Source: Microbacterium sp. KUDC0406
GTDB lineage: Bacteria > Actinomycetota > Actinomycetes > Actinomycetales > Microbacteriaceae
NCBI RefSeq assembly: GCF_021582875.1
Contig: NZ_CP091138.1
Location: 3,162,001 to 3,226,000, forward strand
Reading direction: 5' to 3'
DNA length: 64,000 nt
Numbering within the stretch: position 1 is the first letter of the stretch; each line of letters begins with the position of its first letter. A program made the position numbers and the translations under genes. The notes under the pieces are model-generated. The model made no database searches, was not told where the DNA came from, and was given only the letters and a program-made list of their open reading frames with translations. Shown here piece by piece: positions 32,437 through 42,278 of this stretch.

Positions 32437-33819
32437 TCAGGACCCGGCGGGCCTGGAGGTCGCCCAGTCCTCCGGTCCGTGCGAGCCGGCCGGGTAGTCC
32501 TCCAGCGGCACGTCGTCGCGGTTCCAGGCGTCGCGGACCGGCTGGATGATGCGCCAGCACTGCTCTGCGGCATCCGCCCGCACCGACAGTGCGACGTCGC
32601 CGTCGAGGATGTCGCTGATGACCTCGGTGTAGGCCAGCAGCGTGCCCTTGCCGAGCTTCGTGGACAGCACGTCACGGTGCAGCGCGAACGGATCGTCGCC
32701 GCCGTTCACGTTGAGCTCGAGGTCGATCCGGTCGGGGCCGAGCACGAAGCGCAGCACGCCGCCGTCGTCGGGCTTGCCCGTGAGTCCCTCGGGGATGTGC
32801 CGCACCGGACGGAACGTCACCACGATCTCCGCGTGCCGATCCGCCAGTGCCTTGCCGCTGCGCAGCGTGAACGGCACGCCCGCCCAGCGCGCGGTGCGCA
32901 CCTCGCAGGTGATCTCCGCGAGCGTCTCGGTGCCGAGGTCGGGGTCGACGCCGTCCTCGTCCACGTAGGCCGGCACCTCGCGATCGCCGATCGAGCCGGC
33001 CGTGTACCTGCCGCGCCGCGACGAGCGCACCGGGTTGTCGTCCCAGATCACCGTCGCGCGCAGCGCCGCCGCCATCGCGTCACGCAGGTCGATCTCGTCC
33101 AGGTCGGCGGGCTGCTCCATCGCGAGGATCGCGAGCACCTGCAGCAGGTGGCTCTGGATCATGTCGACCATCGCGCCGGCTCTGTCGTAGTAGCGCGCCC
33201 TGTTCTCCAGGGCCAGCGATTCGTCGTACCGGATGAGCACCGACTGCACGTGGTCGGCAGACCACACCGGCTCGACGAGCCGGTTCGCGAACCGCACCCC
33301 GATCACGTTCAGCAGCGTCGATCGGCCCAGGAAGTGGTCCACGCGGAAGATGCGCTTCTCGGGCACCAGCTGCTGCAGCAGCGTGTTCAGCTCGCGGGCG
33401 CTCTTCTGGTCGCTGCCGAACGGCTTCTCCAGCGCGAGCACCGTGTTCTCGGGCAGCTTCACGTCGCGCAGCACCTCGCACGCGGCGACGGCCACGGCCG
33501 GCGGCAGCGCGAAGTAGATGACCAGTGGCCCTTCGATGCCCTCGATCAGCCCCGCGAGGGCATCCCGATCGGTGACATCCGCCTTGGTGTACGTCGTGCC
33601 GGCGATCCGCGCGACCTGGTCCGCGGCATCCGATGACGCGAACGCCGTGTGCACCGTCTCCTGCCAGCGCTTCGCGCTCCAGTCATCCGACCCGGCACCG
33701 TGCAGCGTGAGGGTGCGGCCCGGCTCGCGGCGCAGCAGCTGGCCGATCGCGGGCAGCAGCAGCCGCGAGGTGAGATCGCCGGAGGCGCCGAGGATGAGCA
33801 GCGTTGTGTCCCTGGACAT
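32437..33819 (-). CDS. zwf: Glucose-6-phosphate dehydrogenase
   Basis: Oxidises glucose 6-phosphate in the pentose phosphate pathway. The 460-residue protein starts LILGASGDLTSRLLLPAIGQ (nucleotide-binding GASGDL), then LALEKPFGSD with the catalytic-region Lys, RVDHFLGRSTLLNVIGVRFAN with the active-site His, and VLRFVLGPDRIDLELN in the C-terminal half. It is shorter and more divergent than the usual 510-residue actinobacterial Zwf next to opcA. It lies outside a pentose-phosphate operon and may be a second copy. The closely related NADP-dependent type cannot be excluded. Divergent from a GH15 gene, 38 bp apart. Confidence 0.88.
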   Translation of the reverse strand: MSRDTTLLILGASGDLTSRLLLPAIGQLLRREPGRTLTLHGAGSDDWSAKRWQETVHTAFASSDAADQVARIAGTTYTKADVTDRDALAGLIEGIEGPLVIYFALPPAVAVAACEVLRDVKLPENTVLALEKPFGSDQKSARELNTLLQQLVPEKRIFRVDHFLGRSTLLNVIGVRFANRLVEPVWSADHVQSVLIRYDESLALENRARYYDRAGAMVDMIQSHLLQVLAILAMEQPADLDEIDLRDAMAAALRATVIWDDNPVRSSRRGRYTAGSIGDREVPAYVDEDGVDPDLGTETLAEITCEVRTARWAGVPFTLRSGKALADRHAEIVVTFRPVRHIPEGLTGKPDDGGVLRFVLGPDRIDLELNVNGGDDPFALHRDVLSTKLGKGTLLAYTEVISDILDGDVALSVRADAAEQCWRIIQPVRDAWNRDDVPLEDYPAGSHGPEDWATSRPAGS

Positions 33820-33857
33820 GCCTTCACGATAGGCCGCGCGGGTGGAAGACTGCGAGC

Positions 33858-35645
33858 ATGTCTGTGCCGATCGAGGATTACGCGCTGCTGAGCGACTGCC
33901 GGACGGCGGCGCTGGTCTCGCGCGAGGGCAGCATCGACTGGTTCTGCCCGTCGCGGCTGGACGGCGGGTCGGTCTTCGGAGCCCTGCTGGGCGACGCGGA
34001 GCAGGGGCACTGGTCTCTGCGGCCCGCCGATCCCGACGCCGTGGCGACGCGTGCCTACGACGACGACACGTTCACCCTCGTGACGAGGTGGGAGACGGCG
34101 GACGGCGTCGCCGAGGTGCGGGACTGGATGCCGGTCGTCGAGGACCCGACCGACCGCACCGACATCATCCGCGAGATCGTCGGCGTGCGGGGGTGGGTGG
34201 TGTTCCGGCAGGAGCTGCGGATGCGGTTCGACTACGCCAGGGCGATCCCCTGGGTGCGTCAGACCGGCACCGCCGCGGCGCCGGAGATGATCGCCGCGGC
34301 GGGTCCGGACGCGCTCGTGCTGCGCGGCGCACCGCTGCGATCCGACGGGCGCCGGCACACCGGAGAGGTGGATGTCGGCGAAGGGGAGCGCGCCGCGCTG
34401 ACGCTGACCTGGTTCCGCTCCTACCGCCCGGCGCCCGAAGCGCTCGACCTGGCGGATGCTGCGGACGAGACCCGGAGGTGGTGGCACGAGTGGGCCGGCG
34501 GGATCGAGCATGCCGGTCCGCACTACGACGCCGTGCAGCGGTCGCTGCTGCTGCTGCGCGCCCTCACCAACCGCGACACCGGAGGCATCGCCGCTGCTGC
34601 GACCACATCCCTGCCCGAGCAGTTCGGCGGGGCGCGCAACTGGGACTACCGCTACGTGTGGCTGCGCGACGCCGCGCTGACCCTCGAGGCGCTCATCGAC
34701 CACGGCTTCACCGACGAGGCCGCGCACTGGCGGGACTGGCTGCTGCGAGCGGTCGCCGGCGACCCCGCCGACGTGCAGATCATGTACGGCATGGCGGGCG
34801 AGCGCGATCTCGTCGAGCGCACCCTCGCGTCGCTGCCCGGCTACGCGGGTTCGGCCCCCGTGCGCATCGGCAACGGCGCCTCGCTGCAGTATCAGGCCGA
34901 TGTGGTCGGTGAGGTGCTCGTCACCCTCGCCGCGGCGCGCAGAGCCGGCCTCGCCGCACCGCGGGAGTCATGGAGCCTGGAGACCGCGCTCCTCGAGCAC
35001 ACCCTGACGCAGCTCGATCGTGCGGACAACGGGCTCTGGGAGATCCGCGGGGAACCGCGCTACTTCACCCACTCCAGAGTGATGCTGTGGGCGGCGTTCG
35101 ATCGCGGGGTGCGCGCGATCGAGGAGCACGGCATGCCAGGACCGGTGGATCGATGGCGGGATGCCCGTGACCGTCTGCGGACGGAGATCGATGAGCGCGG
35201 TGTCCGCAACGGATGCTTCGTGCAGCACGACGGCACGGACGAGGTGGATGCCTCGCTGCTGCTGCTTCCTCAGGTCGGCTACTGCCCGCCGGACGACGCC
35301 CGGATGCTCGCCACGGTCGCCCGCATCGAGCAGACCCTGATGCGCGACGGACTGCTGATGCGCTACCGCACCGGCACCGGGGTGGACGGACTCGCCGGTG
35401 GCGAGCATCCGTTCCTGGCGTGCTCGTTCTGGCTCGTGGAGCAGTACGCGGCGACCGGCCGCCTCGAGGAGGCGCACGCGCTCATGGACCGGCTGTGCGC
35501 GTTCCGCAACGACGTCGGTCTGCTCTCGGAGGAGTACGACGTGGCCGGGCGGCGCCAGGTCGGCAACACCCCGCAGGCGTTCTCGCACCTCGCGCTGGTG
35601 CGCGCGGCCGATGCGCTCGCCACGGCCGCGCAGCGGGAGCGCTGA
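33858..35645 (+). CDS. Glycoside hydrolase family 15 (glucoamylase/trehalase-like)
   Basis: 595-residue cytoplasmic protein without a signal peptide. An N-terminal beta-sandwich (about 1-210: PIEDYALLSDCRTAALVSREGSIDWFC, read as the family's opening motif) is followed by an (alpha/alpha)6 barrel with NWDYRYVWLRDAALTLEAL and, near the end, GLLSEEYD, whose Glu is the second catalytic residue. GH15 proteins of this form in actinobacteria hydrolyse trehalose or malto-oligosaccharides. The start ATG 33858 sits 6 nt after AAGACT, so it may be leaderless. Its divergent neighbour zwf would use the glucose released after phosphorylation. Confidence 0.85.
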   Translation: MSVPIEDYALLSDCRTAALVSREGSIDWFCPSRLDGGSVFGALLGDAEQGHWSLRPADPDAVATRAYDDDTFTLVTRWETADGVAEVRDWMPVVEDPTDRTDIIREIVGVRGWVVFRQELRMRFDYARAIPWVRQTGTAAAPEMIAAAGPDALVLRGAPLRSDGRRHTGEVDVGEGERAALTLTWFRSYRPAPEALDLADAADETRRWWHEWAGGIEHAGPHYDAVQRSLLLLRALTNRDTGGIAAAATTSLPEQFGGARNWDYRYVWLRDAALTLEALIDHGFTDEAAHWRDWLLRAVAGDPADVQIMYGMAGERDLVERTLASLPGYAGSAPVRIGNGASLQYQADVVGEVLVTLAAARRAGLAAPRESWSLETALLEHTLTQLDRADNGLWEIRGEPRYFTHSRVMLWAAFDRGVRAIEEHGMPGPVDRWRDARDRLRTEIDERGVRNGCFVQHDGTDEVDASLLLLPQVGYCPPDDARMLATVARIEQTLMRDGLLMRYRTGTGVDGLAGGEHPFLACSFWLVEQYAATGRLEEAHALMDRLCAFRNDVGLLSEEYDVAGRRQVGNTPQAFSHLALVRAADALATAAQRER

Positions 35646-35656
35646 CGCTCCTCCGG

Positions 35657-35766
35657 CTCCGGTCTCAACGGATGCGGGTCTACGGCCGGCCCTGACCCGC
35701 AACGAGTGAGACCGGAGCTTCCGAAGGGTGAACCTCCTGCTGCTCCGGTCTCAGCGGTTGCGGGTG
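35657..35766. repeat. REP-like family B, copy 2 and a half-unit
   Basis: CTCCGGTCTCAACGGATGCG faces CGCAACGAGTGAGACCGGAG, ending at 35717. A further single arm GCTCCGGTCTCAGCGGTTGC starts at 35742. It matches 9771-9828. Confidence 0.8.
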
Positions 35767-35770
35767 TTTC

Positions 35771-37288
35771 TCAGAAGCGCTGGTCGCCGATCGTGCGCGG
35801 GCCCGCTGCGGCATCCGCCTCGAGCTGCCTGCCCAGCAGCGAATGCCGGCGCGAGTACCCGAAGTAGATCACGAAGCCGATCAGCAGCCAGATCACGAAT
35901 CGCAGCCACGTCTCGGTCGACAGGTTCAGCATCAGCCAGAAGCAGGCCAGCGCCGAGATCCACGGCAGCCACGGTGACAGCGGCACGGTGAACGGGCGCT
36001 GCAGATCGGGGCGCGTCCTGCGCAGGATCGGCACGCCGACGCTGACCAGCACGAACGCCGACAGAGTGCCGATGTTGATCATGTCGCCGAGCACCTGCAC
36101 GTCGGTGAAGCCGGCGATCAGGGCGATGATCACGCCCACGACGATCTGGATGCGGATCGGCGTGCCGCGCTTGGCGTCGGTGACGCTCAGCGATCGCGGC
36201 AGCAGTCCGTCGCGGCTCATCGCGAACACGATGCGGGCCAGGCCCAGCAGCAGCACCATGACCACCGTCGTGAGGCCGACCAGACTGCCGATCGAGATGA
36301 TCTTCGCCGCCCAGGTCGCTCCGACGATCTCGAAGGCGCTCGCGAGCGAAGGCTCATCGAGCGCCGCCAGCTCGGTGTACGACACCATTCCGGTGATCGT
36401 GATCGCGACCAGCACGTACAGCACGGTCACGATGCCGAGACCGAGCAGGATGCCACGGGGCACCGTGCGCTTGGGGTCCTTCGCCTCCTCGGCGCTGGTC
36501 GCGACGACGTCGAAGCCGATGAAGGCGAAGAACACCAGCGCGGCGCCGGAGAGGATGCCGAAGACGCCGTACACCTGCGGTGATGCGCCGGTGAGCAGCG
36601 AGAAGAACGACTGCGTCCAGGCGCTGTCCGCGGCGGGCCCGGGCTGTGCCGGCGGCACGAACGGAGTGAAGTTGGCGGGGTTGATGAAGAACAGCCCGAC
36701 GACGATCACGAACAGCACGATCGCCACCTTGATCGTGGTGAACACGGCGTTCACGCGGCTGGACAGCCGGGTGCCGAGGGCGAGCAGCAGGGTGAAGATC
36801 GCGACGATCACCACCGGTCCCCACTCGAACTCGAGCGGACCGATCGGGATGGTCATCGGGATGTTCAGGTCGAACAGCGACACCGTGTCGCCGAGGTACA
36901 CGCCCCAGTACTTCGCGATCACGGCCGCGGCCATGAGCATCTCGAGGATGAGGTCCCAGCCGATGATCCATGCCAGGAACTCGCCGAGGGTGGAGTAGGT
37001 GAAGGTGTAGGCGGAGCCGGCGACCGGGATCGACGACGCGAACTCGGCGTAGCAGAGGATGGCCAGACCGCAGACGACGGCGGCGATGATGAACGACACG
37101 ATCACCGCGGGACCGGCGTGGTGCGCCGACGCCTCGGCGCCGACCGAGAAGATGCCCGCGCCGACGGCGACGGCGACGCCCATGACCGCGAGGTCCCAGG
37201 TGTTCAGCGCCCGTTTCAGCGAGCGCTTCTCGTCATGCGTCTCGGCGATGGACTGCTCGACGGTCTTGATCCTGCGCGTACTGCTCAT
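35771..37288 (-). CDS. APC-superfamily amino acid permease
   Basis: 505 residues with about 12-14 membrane helices and short loops. The first helix region LAVMGVAVAVGAGIFSVG carries the GAGIF substrate motif of amino acid/polyamine carriers. FAFIGFDVVATSAEEAKDPKRTVPRG is the consensus loop of the cationic amino acid (YfnA-like) branch, and FAMSRDGLLPRSLS follows. The 30-residue N-terminus is hydrophilic. Start ATG 37288 is 6 nt after TACGCT, so likely leaderless. The substrate cannot be read from sequence alone. Confidence 0.88.
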   Translation of the reverse strand: MSSTRRIKTVEQSIAETHDEKRSLKRALNTWDLAVMGVAVAVGAGIFSVGAEASAHHAGPAVIVSFIIAAVVCGLAILCYAEFASSIPVAGSAYTFTYSTLGEFLAWIIGWDLILEMLMAAAVIAKYWGVYLGDTVSLFDLNIPMTIPIGPLEFEWGPVVIVAIFTLLLALGTRLSSRVNAVFTTIKVAIVLFVIVVGLFFINPANFTPFVPPAQPGPAADSAWTQSFFSLLTGASPQVYGVFGILSGAALVFFAFIGFDVVATSAEEAKDPKRTVPRGILLGLGIVTVLYVLVAITITGMVSYTELAALDEPSLASAFEIVGATWAAKIISIGSLVGLTTVVMVLLLGLARIVFAMSRDGLLPRSLSVTDAKRGTPIRIQIVVGVIIALIAGFTDVQVLGDMINIGTLSAFVLVSVGVPILRRTRPDLQRPFTVPLSPWLPWISALACFWLMLNLSTETWLRFVIWLLIGFVIYFGYSRRHSLLGRQLEADAAAGPRTIGDQRF

Positions 37289-37294
37289 CCCGGT

Positions 37295-37300
37295 AGCGTA
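37295..37300 (-). promoter_or_regulatory. -10 box for leaderless amino acid permease
   Basis: TACGCT on the minus strand, 6 nt before the ATG at 37288. Confidence 0.5.
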
Positions 37301-37345
37301 CGCGGGGGCGTGCCGGGGCGACAGCCGCCCGGGTGACAGTCCGGG

Positions 37346-37936
37346 TCAGGCGCTCAGCAGCACCGTCTCGTCCAGCGAGCGGCGCACGCGCGGGGCGACC
37401 TCGCGCTCCTGCAGCGGCTCGGGCAGAGTGCCGGCGTCGCCGAGCTCGCCGAGTGCGATGACCGTGGTCGGGGCGAAACGCTCCTCGAGGTCGGCGAACT
37501 CGCGGATCTGCTCCGCGACGAAGCCGCTCATCTGGTGCACGACGAGCCCGTCGTGGTGGGCCTGCACCGAGAGGTGCGCGACGGCCTGGCCGAGGTCGTA
37601 CACGGCGTGCGTCATCGGAGTCCCCTGCGCGTCCGCGGTCTCGGCGACGGCGACGATCAGCACTGCCGCGTTGCCGGCCCAGACCTGGTTGAAGCCCATC
37701 AGTGCGGCGTGGATCTGGTCGTGCAGAGCGGACCCGCGGCGGGCGACGATGAAGCGCCAGGGCTGGGTGTTGTTGGCCGACGGCGTCCAGCGCGCCGCCT
37801 CCAGGGCGGAGGCCAGCTTGGCCTCGTCGATCGGGGCCTGCGCATCGAACGCGCGGGGGCTCCAGCGTCCGGCCAGGACGTCCAGGACGTCGTGCTCGGT
37901 GGGAGCGGTGCGGGAGACGGTGGCGGTGGTGGTCAT
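37346..37936 (-). CDS. Nitroreductase-family flavoprotein
   Basis: 196 residues. RWSPRAFDAQAPI near the N-terminus and RWTPSANNTQPWRFIV are the FMN-binding motifs of the nitroreductase fold. The central ALMGFNQVWAGNAAVLIVAVAET and the C-terminal VIALGELGDAG support it. It uses NAD(P)H to reduce nitro or quinone compounds; the natural substrate is unknown. GAAGGA lies ahead of ATG 37936, and TAGAGT about 50 bp upstream could be its -10. Isolated gene. Confidence 0.88.
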   Translation of the reverse strand: MTTTATVSRTAPTEHDVLDVLAGRWSPRAFDAQAPIDEAKLASALEAARWTPSANNTQPWRFIVARRGSALHDQIHAALMGFNQVWAGNAAVLIVAVAETADAQGTPMTHAVYDLGQAVAHLSVQAHHDGLVVHQMSGFVAEQIREFADLEERFAPTTVIALGELGDAGTLPEPLQEREVAPRVRRSLDETVLLSA

Positions 37937-38044
37937 GCGGGGTCCTTCAGGCGTTCAAGCTCCGTCGGTACCCCGTCGTCCGCGCTCAGCACACTCTAAC
38001 TCATGCGACTGAATGGATATTCCGCGCAAACGGATGCCCCGGAG

Positions 38045-38089
38045 CCCTTCGACAGGCTCAGGGGCCGTGGGGCCACTGAGCCTGTCGAC
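38045..38089. repeat. REP-like family D, intergenic
   Basis: CCCTTCGACAGGCTCAG (38045-38061) faces CTGAGCCTGTCGA (38077-38089) around a GC-rich loop, just downstream of the exporter permease gene. It could terminate that operon. Confidence 0.8.
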
Positions 38090-38097
38090 GTGTCGCG

Positions 38098-39189
38098 TCA
38101 GCCGCGCAGCGCCTCGCCGAGCTTCACCCGCGCGCCCATCCGCAGCAGCGAGTTCTCGTAGATCTTTGCGCCGACCAGGATCGCCCCGATGCAGGTCGCG
38201 ATGAGGATCACCAGGCTCAGCAGCGGCTCCCACCACTGCGCCTCGCCGACGAACAGCCGCACCGGCATCGCCACCGGGGCGGAGAAGGGCACGTACGACA
38301 GGATCGTCATCACGACGGGGTTGTCGTTGAAGAAGATCACCAGGAAGTACGGCGCCATGACCAGCATGATCAGCGGCATGGTCGTGGAGCCGATGTCCTC
38401 CTGCCGCGAGACCATCGAGGCGGCGGCGGCGTAGAGCGACGCGAGCAGGATGAATCCGAACAGGAAGAACACCGCGAACCACAGGATCGGTGCGCCGATG
38501 CCGCCGAGCAGCTGATTCTGCCCGGTGATGATCAGGCCGACCACCGCGATCGCCGCGAGCAGCAGGATCTGCGCCATCGCGAGCACGGTGTTGCCGATCA
38601 CCTTGCCGGCCAGTAGAGCCCGGGTCGGGATGGCAGAGATCAGCAGCTCGACGACGCGGGTGGACTTCTCCTCGACGACGCTCTGCGCGATCGTGCCGCC
38701 GAAGGTGGATGCCGCCATCAGGAAGATCACGCCGAACCCGATCGCCACCAGGTACCGGACCAGCGGGTTGGTGTCGGCGGGCTCCAGGATCACGACCTGC
38801 GGGGCCTTCGAGAGGCCGGCGACGATCGACTGCGGAACATCCTGCTTGGCGAGCACGACGAAGCCGAAGCCGTCGTCCTCGCCGGGCACGACCGCGGCCT
38901 TCACCTCGTCGCTCGTGACGAGCTTCTCGGCCGCGGCACGGTCGGCCACCTCGACGACCTTCACGTTCGGCAGCGCCGAGACGACCGCCGAGGTCTGCGA
39001 GGTCGCGGCGATCTGGTCGGGCGCCGGCGACTTGCTCGTGAAGCCGCCGATCAGCACCCCGGCGAGCGCGATCAGCAGCAGGATGCCGGTCGAGATCATG
39101 AACGCCTTGCTGCGCAGTTTCGACGCGATCTCGCGCTCGGCGACGAGCCAGACGGCGGATGCGGCGGATGCCGGTGAGGGAGTGCTCAC
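38098..39189 (-). CDS. ABC-2 type exporter permease (NatB-like)
   Basis: 363 residues. One N-terminal helix (FMISTGILLLIALAGVLIGG) is followed by an extracytoplasmic domain of about 150 residues and five or six C-terminal helices (YLVAIGFGVIFLMAASTFG, FFLFGFILLASLYAAAAS and others). VVEEKSTRVVELLISAIPTRALLAGK is the conserved loop of this family. GTG 39189 overlaps the stop of the ATPase gene (GTGA). With the ATPase upstream it forms a Na+ or drug efflux pump, probably controlled by the two-component system next door. Confidence 0.85.
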   Translation of the reverse strand: MSTPSPASAASAVWLVAEREIASKLRSKAFMISTGILLLIALAGVLIGGFTSKSPAPDQIAATSQTSAVVSALPNVKVVEVADRAAAEKLVTSDEVKAAVVPGEDDGFGFVVLAKQDVPQSIVAGLSKAPQVVILEPADTNPLVRYLVAIGFGVIFLMAASTFGGTIAQSVVEEKSTRVVELLISAIPTRALLAGKVIGNTVLAMAQILLLAAIAVVGLIITGQNQLLGGIGAPILWFAVFFLFGFILLASLYAAAASMVSRQEDIGSTTMPLIMLVMAPYFLVIFFNDNPVVMTILSYVPFSAPVAMPVRLFVGEAQWWEPLLSLVILIATCIGAILVGAKIYENSLLRMGARVKLGEALRG

Positions 39190-40082
39190 TGGATGACCTC
39201 CTTGAAGATCTGGGCGAGAGAGGGATGCTGCGGCGCGAAGCTCGTGACCGGGCCGCGCTCGACGGCGGTGCGCAGCACGCGCTGCGCGGTGTCCGGGTGG
39301 TCGACGTCGAACACGGCGTCGCCGCCCTCGAAGTCGATGACGGTCACGCCGGACTCGGTGCGCAGCCATCCGGCATCCGCGCTGGTCGAGAGCTCGTAGC
39401 GCGGGGCGGAGTGCGCCGCGCGCAGCTGGTCGCGGCAGCCGGCGGCACGGATCGTGCCCCCGGCGATGATGACGAGGTCGTCGCAGAGCCGCTCGACGAC
39501 GTCGAGCTGGTGCGACGAGAACAGGATCGCGGCGCCCTGCGCCGCGCGGGTCTGCAGGACGCCCGCGACCACGTCGACCGCGAGAGGATCCAGGCCCGAG
39601 AACGGCTCGTCGAGGATCAGCACCTCGGGGTCGTGCACGAGGGCCGCGGCGATCTGCGCGCGCTGCTGGTTGCCCAGCGAGAGCGACTCGATCAGGTCGT
39701 TCAGGCGCTCGCCCAGGCCCAGTTCAGTCAGCAGCGCCGTTGCTCTGGTCGTGGCATCCGCCTTGTCGAAGCCGTGCAGCCGGGCGAGGTAGACGACCTG
39801 CTCGAGCACCTTCATCTTGGGGTAGAGCCCGCGCTCCTCCGGCATGTAGCCGAACCGGCGGCGGTCGGCCGTGCCGACCGGAGTGCCGCCGAGCGAGACC
39901 GTGCCGCCGTCCGAGGCGAGCACGCCGAGGATGATGCGCATGGTCGTGGTCTTGCCGGCGCCGTTGCCGCCGACGAAGCCGGTGAGGCGCCCGGGGGCGA
40001 CGTCGAAGCCGATGTCGTCGAGCACGCGTCGCGAGCCGTAGCTCTTGGTGATGCCCTCGAGGTGGAGCGTTCCTGTGGTCAC
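39186..40082 (-). CDS. ABC exporter ATP-binding protein (NatA-like)
   Basis: 298 residues. Walker A is GGNGAGKTTTMR (about 38), the signature SLGNQQRAQIAAALVHDP, Walker B VLILDEPFSGLDP and the switch His in LFSSHQLDVVE. A C-terminal domain of about 80 residues (RYELSTSADAGWL and after) is typical for the DUF4162-type exporters. It lies directly before its permease. The response regulator and kinase upstream on the same strand suggest stress-responsive export. Confidence 0.88.
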   Translation of the reverse strand: MTTGTLHLEGITKSYGSRRVLDDIGFDVAPGRLTGFVGGNGAGKTTTMRIILGVLASDGGTVSLGGTPVGTADRRRFGYMPEERGLYPKMKVLEQVVYLARLHGFDKADATTRATALLTELGLGERLNDLIESLSLGNQQRAQIAAALVHDPEVLILDEPFSGLDPLAVDVVAGVLQTRAAQGAAILFSSHQLDVVERLCDDLVIIAGGTIRAAGCRDQLRAAHSAPRYELSTSADAGWLRTESGVTVIDFEGGDAVFDVDHPDTAQRVLRTAVERGPVTSFAPQHPSLAQIFKEVIQ

Positions 40083-40193
40083 TTCGGCTCAGTCCCTTCG
40101 CTCAGTACGTCGCATGCCCCCCACGCTATTGACGACGCACGGCGTCGGGCATCCCCCGCAGGGGGATCGTGCGGTGTCCCCTGCGGGAGGACT

Positions 40194-40878
40194 TCACGCC
40201 AGCCCGTGCCGATGCGCCAGCACGACCGCCTGCACCCGATCCCGCGCACCGAGCTTCTGCAGGATGCGCGAGACGTGCGTCTTCACAGTCGCCTCGCCGA
40301 TGTACAGCTCGGATGCGATCTCGCCGTTGCTGCGTGCGTCGGCCATCAGCGCCAGCACCTCGCTCTCGCGCTCGGTGAGCGGTTCAGCGAGGATGCTCGT
40401 GTCGGGCCCTTCGACAGGCTCAGGGGTCGAGCCCTGGGGTGCTGAGCCTGTCGAAGCGCGGGCGAACCGCGTCAGTACGCGCCTGGTCACCTCCGGCGCG
40501 AGCATCCCGTCGCCGGCGGCGAGGGCGCGCACGGCGGTGAGCAGCTCCTCCGGTCCGGCGTTCTTCAGCAGGAAGCCGCTCGCGCCGGCGTCCAGTGCGT
40601 CGAAGAGGTAGTCGTCGCGGTCGAAGGTCGTCACGATCGCGACGGCGGATGCCACGGCGGGGTCGGCGACGATGCGCCGTGTCGCCTCCAGCCCGTCCAT
40701 GTCGGGCATCTGCACGTCCATCGTGATCACGTCGGGCTGCAGGGCGGATGCCGCCGGTCACGGCCTCGGTTCCCGTCGCGGCCTCTCCCACCACCTCGAT
40801 GTCGGGCTGAGTGCCGAGGATGGTGCGGAACCCCGCGCGCAGCATCGCGTGATCGTCGACCAGCAGCACCCGGATCAT
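40194..40878 (-). CDS. NarL/LuxR-type response regulator (frameshift, repeat insert)
   Basis: Receiver domain [21 protein letters not shown] with the phospho-Asp in the [15 protein letters not shown] segment and the Lys in [13 protein letters not shown], then a GerE-type DNA-binding domain ([36 protein letters not shown]). One extra G near 40752 splits the receiver. The linker contains a family D repeat read in frame ([16 protein letters not shown]), lengthening it by about 16 residues. ATG 40878 overlaps the kinase stop. It pairs with that kinase and probably regulates the exporter downstream. Confidence 0.88.
40407..40456. repeat. REP-like family D inside a response-regulator linker
   Basis: CCCTTCGACAGGCTCAG (from 40407) faces CTGAGCCTGTCGAAG (40442-40456). 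It keeps the reading frame open and falls exactly between receiver and DNA-binding domains. Confidence 0.8.
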
Positions 40879-42122
40879 CGGGCTCCCTCCAGGACGTGCA
40901 GCGGAACGGACGCCCGCACCCGGAAGCCGCCCTGCGGGCGAGGTGTGAGCTCGATCGTGCCGCCCGAGGCGTGAGCGCGCTCCCGCATGCCGAGCTGGCC
41001 GAGGCCCGGGCGGAGAGCGGCGATCACTCGCCCGGTGTTCACGACCTCGAGCTCGACGGCATCCGGCTCGTATCGCACCCGCACATCGGCGGTGGCCCCG
41101 GCGCCGGCGTGCCGGCGCGCGTTCGTGAGCGCCTCCTGGGCGATGCGGTACAGGTTCACCGCCACCATGCCCGGCACCGGAGCAGGATCGCCGACAACGG
41201 TGTACGCGGTAGGCAGTCCGGCATCCGCCGACGATGAGACGAGCTGTGCGATGTCGTCCAGCGTGTGGGTGGACGCGGGTTCGTCGGACTCTCCGCCGGG
41301 CGCGCGCAGCGTCTCGAGCAGCTGCCGGAAGTCGCCGATCGCCGCGCGGGACGCCTCCTCGATGCCGCCCAGCAGGTGCTTCGCCTGCTGCGGGTCCTGA
41401 TCGATGACCAGCCGGGCGGCTCCGGCCTGCACGCCCATCACCGAGATGTGGTGGGCGACCACGTCGTGCAGCTCGCGGGCGATGCGCACCCGGTCCAGGG
41501 CCACGGCCTGCGCGGCGGACACCTCGCGCTCGGCCTCGAGCTCCGCCGTGCGGCGCGCCAGCGTGTCGCGCTCCTGCGCGGCGAGCCAGGAGCGCTCGCC
41601 GAAGTAGTAGGCGCCGCCGAAGTACAGCACGTTGATGAGCAGGTTCAGCATCATCATCGCCACGTACGACGAGAACAGGCCGGCCGCGACGTCCGCCTTC
41701 TCGGCCTCCTGGATGGCGTCGCGGTACATCACGATGATCAGCCAGACGAACATGCCGAGGATGATGCCGACCCGCACGAACAGGGCGCGTCGCCGGTCGT
41801 TCATCCACGCGCCCACCGTGTACAGCCCGATGAACATCGCGATGTTGCCGACGTACATCTCAGGGATGCGCAGCGTGACGGCGATGAAGTAGGCCAGCGA
41901 GACGACGATCGCGACTGCGGCAGGGCGCCGGCGCCGCAGGGCGAGCGGCGCGGTGACGATCAGCACGTAGGGGAGCGCGGTCCACGGCTCGGCCTGGGCG
42001 TCTCCGTAGATCCCGGCGATCGTGCTCAGTGCCGCGCTCAGGATGCCGCCGACGAAGAGCACGCCCGCGAGCAGCAGATCGCCGCGCAGCTCGCGCTCGG
42101 AGGGGGTTCGGGTGAACGACAT
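40875..42122 (-). CDS. NarL-type sensor histidine kinase
   Basis: About 415 residues with six N-terminal membrane helices ([17 protein letters not shown] to [18 protein letters not shown]) and almost no extracytoplasmic domain, so it likely senses within the membrane. The HisKA_3 box [22 protein letters not shown] holds the phospho-His (first of the HDVVAHH run). A HATPase domain follows ([17 protein letters not shown] and [16 protein letters not shown]). Start ATG 42122 is preferred over 42131. The ATGA overlap with the response regulator confirms the pair. Confidence 0.9.
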   Translation of the reverse strand: MSFTRTPSERELRGDLLLAGVLFVGGILSAALSTIAGIYGDAQAEPWTALPYVLIVTAPLALRRRRPAAVAIVVSLAYFIAVTLRIPEMYVGNIAMFIGLYTVGAWMNDRRRALFVRVGIILGMFVWLIIVMYRDAIQEAEKADVAAGLFSSYVAMMMLNLLINVLYFGGAYYFGERSWLAAQERDTLARRTAELEAEREVSAAQAVALDRVRIARELHDVVAHHISVMGVQAGAARLVIDQDPQQAKHLLGGIEEASRAAIGDFRQLLETLRAPGGESDEPASTHTLDDIAQLVSSSADAGLPTAYTVVGDPAPVPGMVAVNLYRIAQEALTNARRHAGAGATADVRVRYEPDAVELEVVNTGRVIAALRPGLGQLGMRERAHASGGTIELTPRPQGGFRVRASVPLHVLEGAR

Positions 42123-42194
42123 GCTCACCACGCTAGAGGGACGCCGCCGGTGCCGGCATCCCTCCAGCGGGGGATGCGCATGAGTGACTTGCTA

Positions 42195-42223
42195 TTGACA
42201 AGCGTGGTTGTTTTTTGCAAGCT
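42195..42223 (+). promoter_or_regulatory. Candidate promoter/operator of the VOC-HxlR operon
   Basis: TTGACA (42195-42200) and, 17 bp on, CAAGCT (42218-42223; weak -10). CTTG-N7-CAAG and the palindrome GCAAGCTTGC surround it. The T-rich, AT-skewed spacer is unusual here. The HxlR protein of the operon is the natural candidate to bind. Confidence 0.4.
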
Positions 42224-42278
42224 TGCTTTCGACGGGCTCAGCAATCGCTGGCCGACCGTCATCGACAGAGGAGTCATC

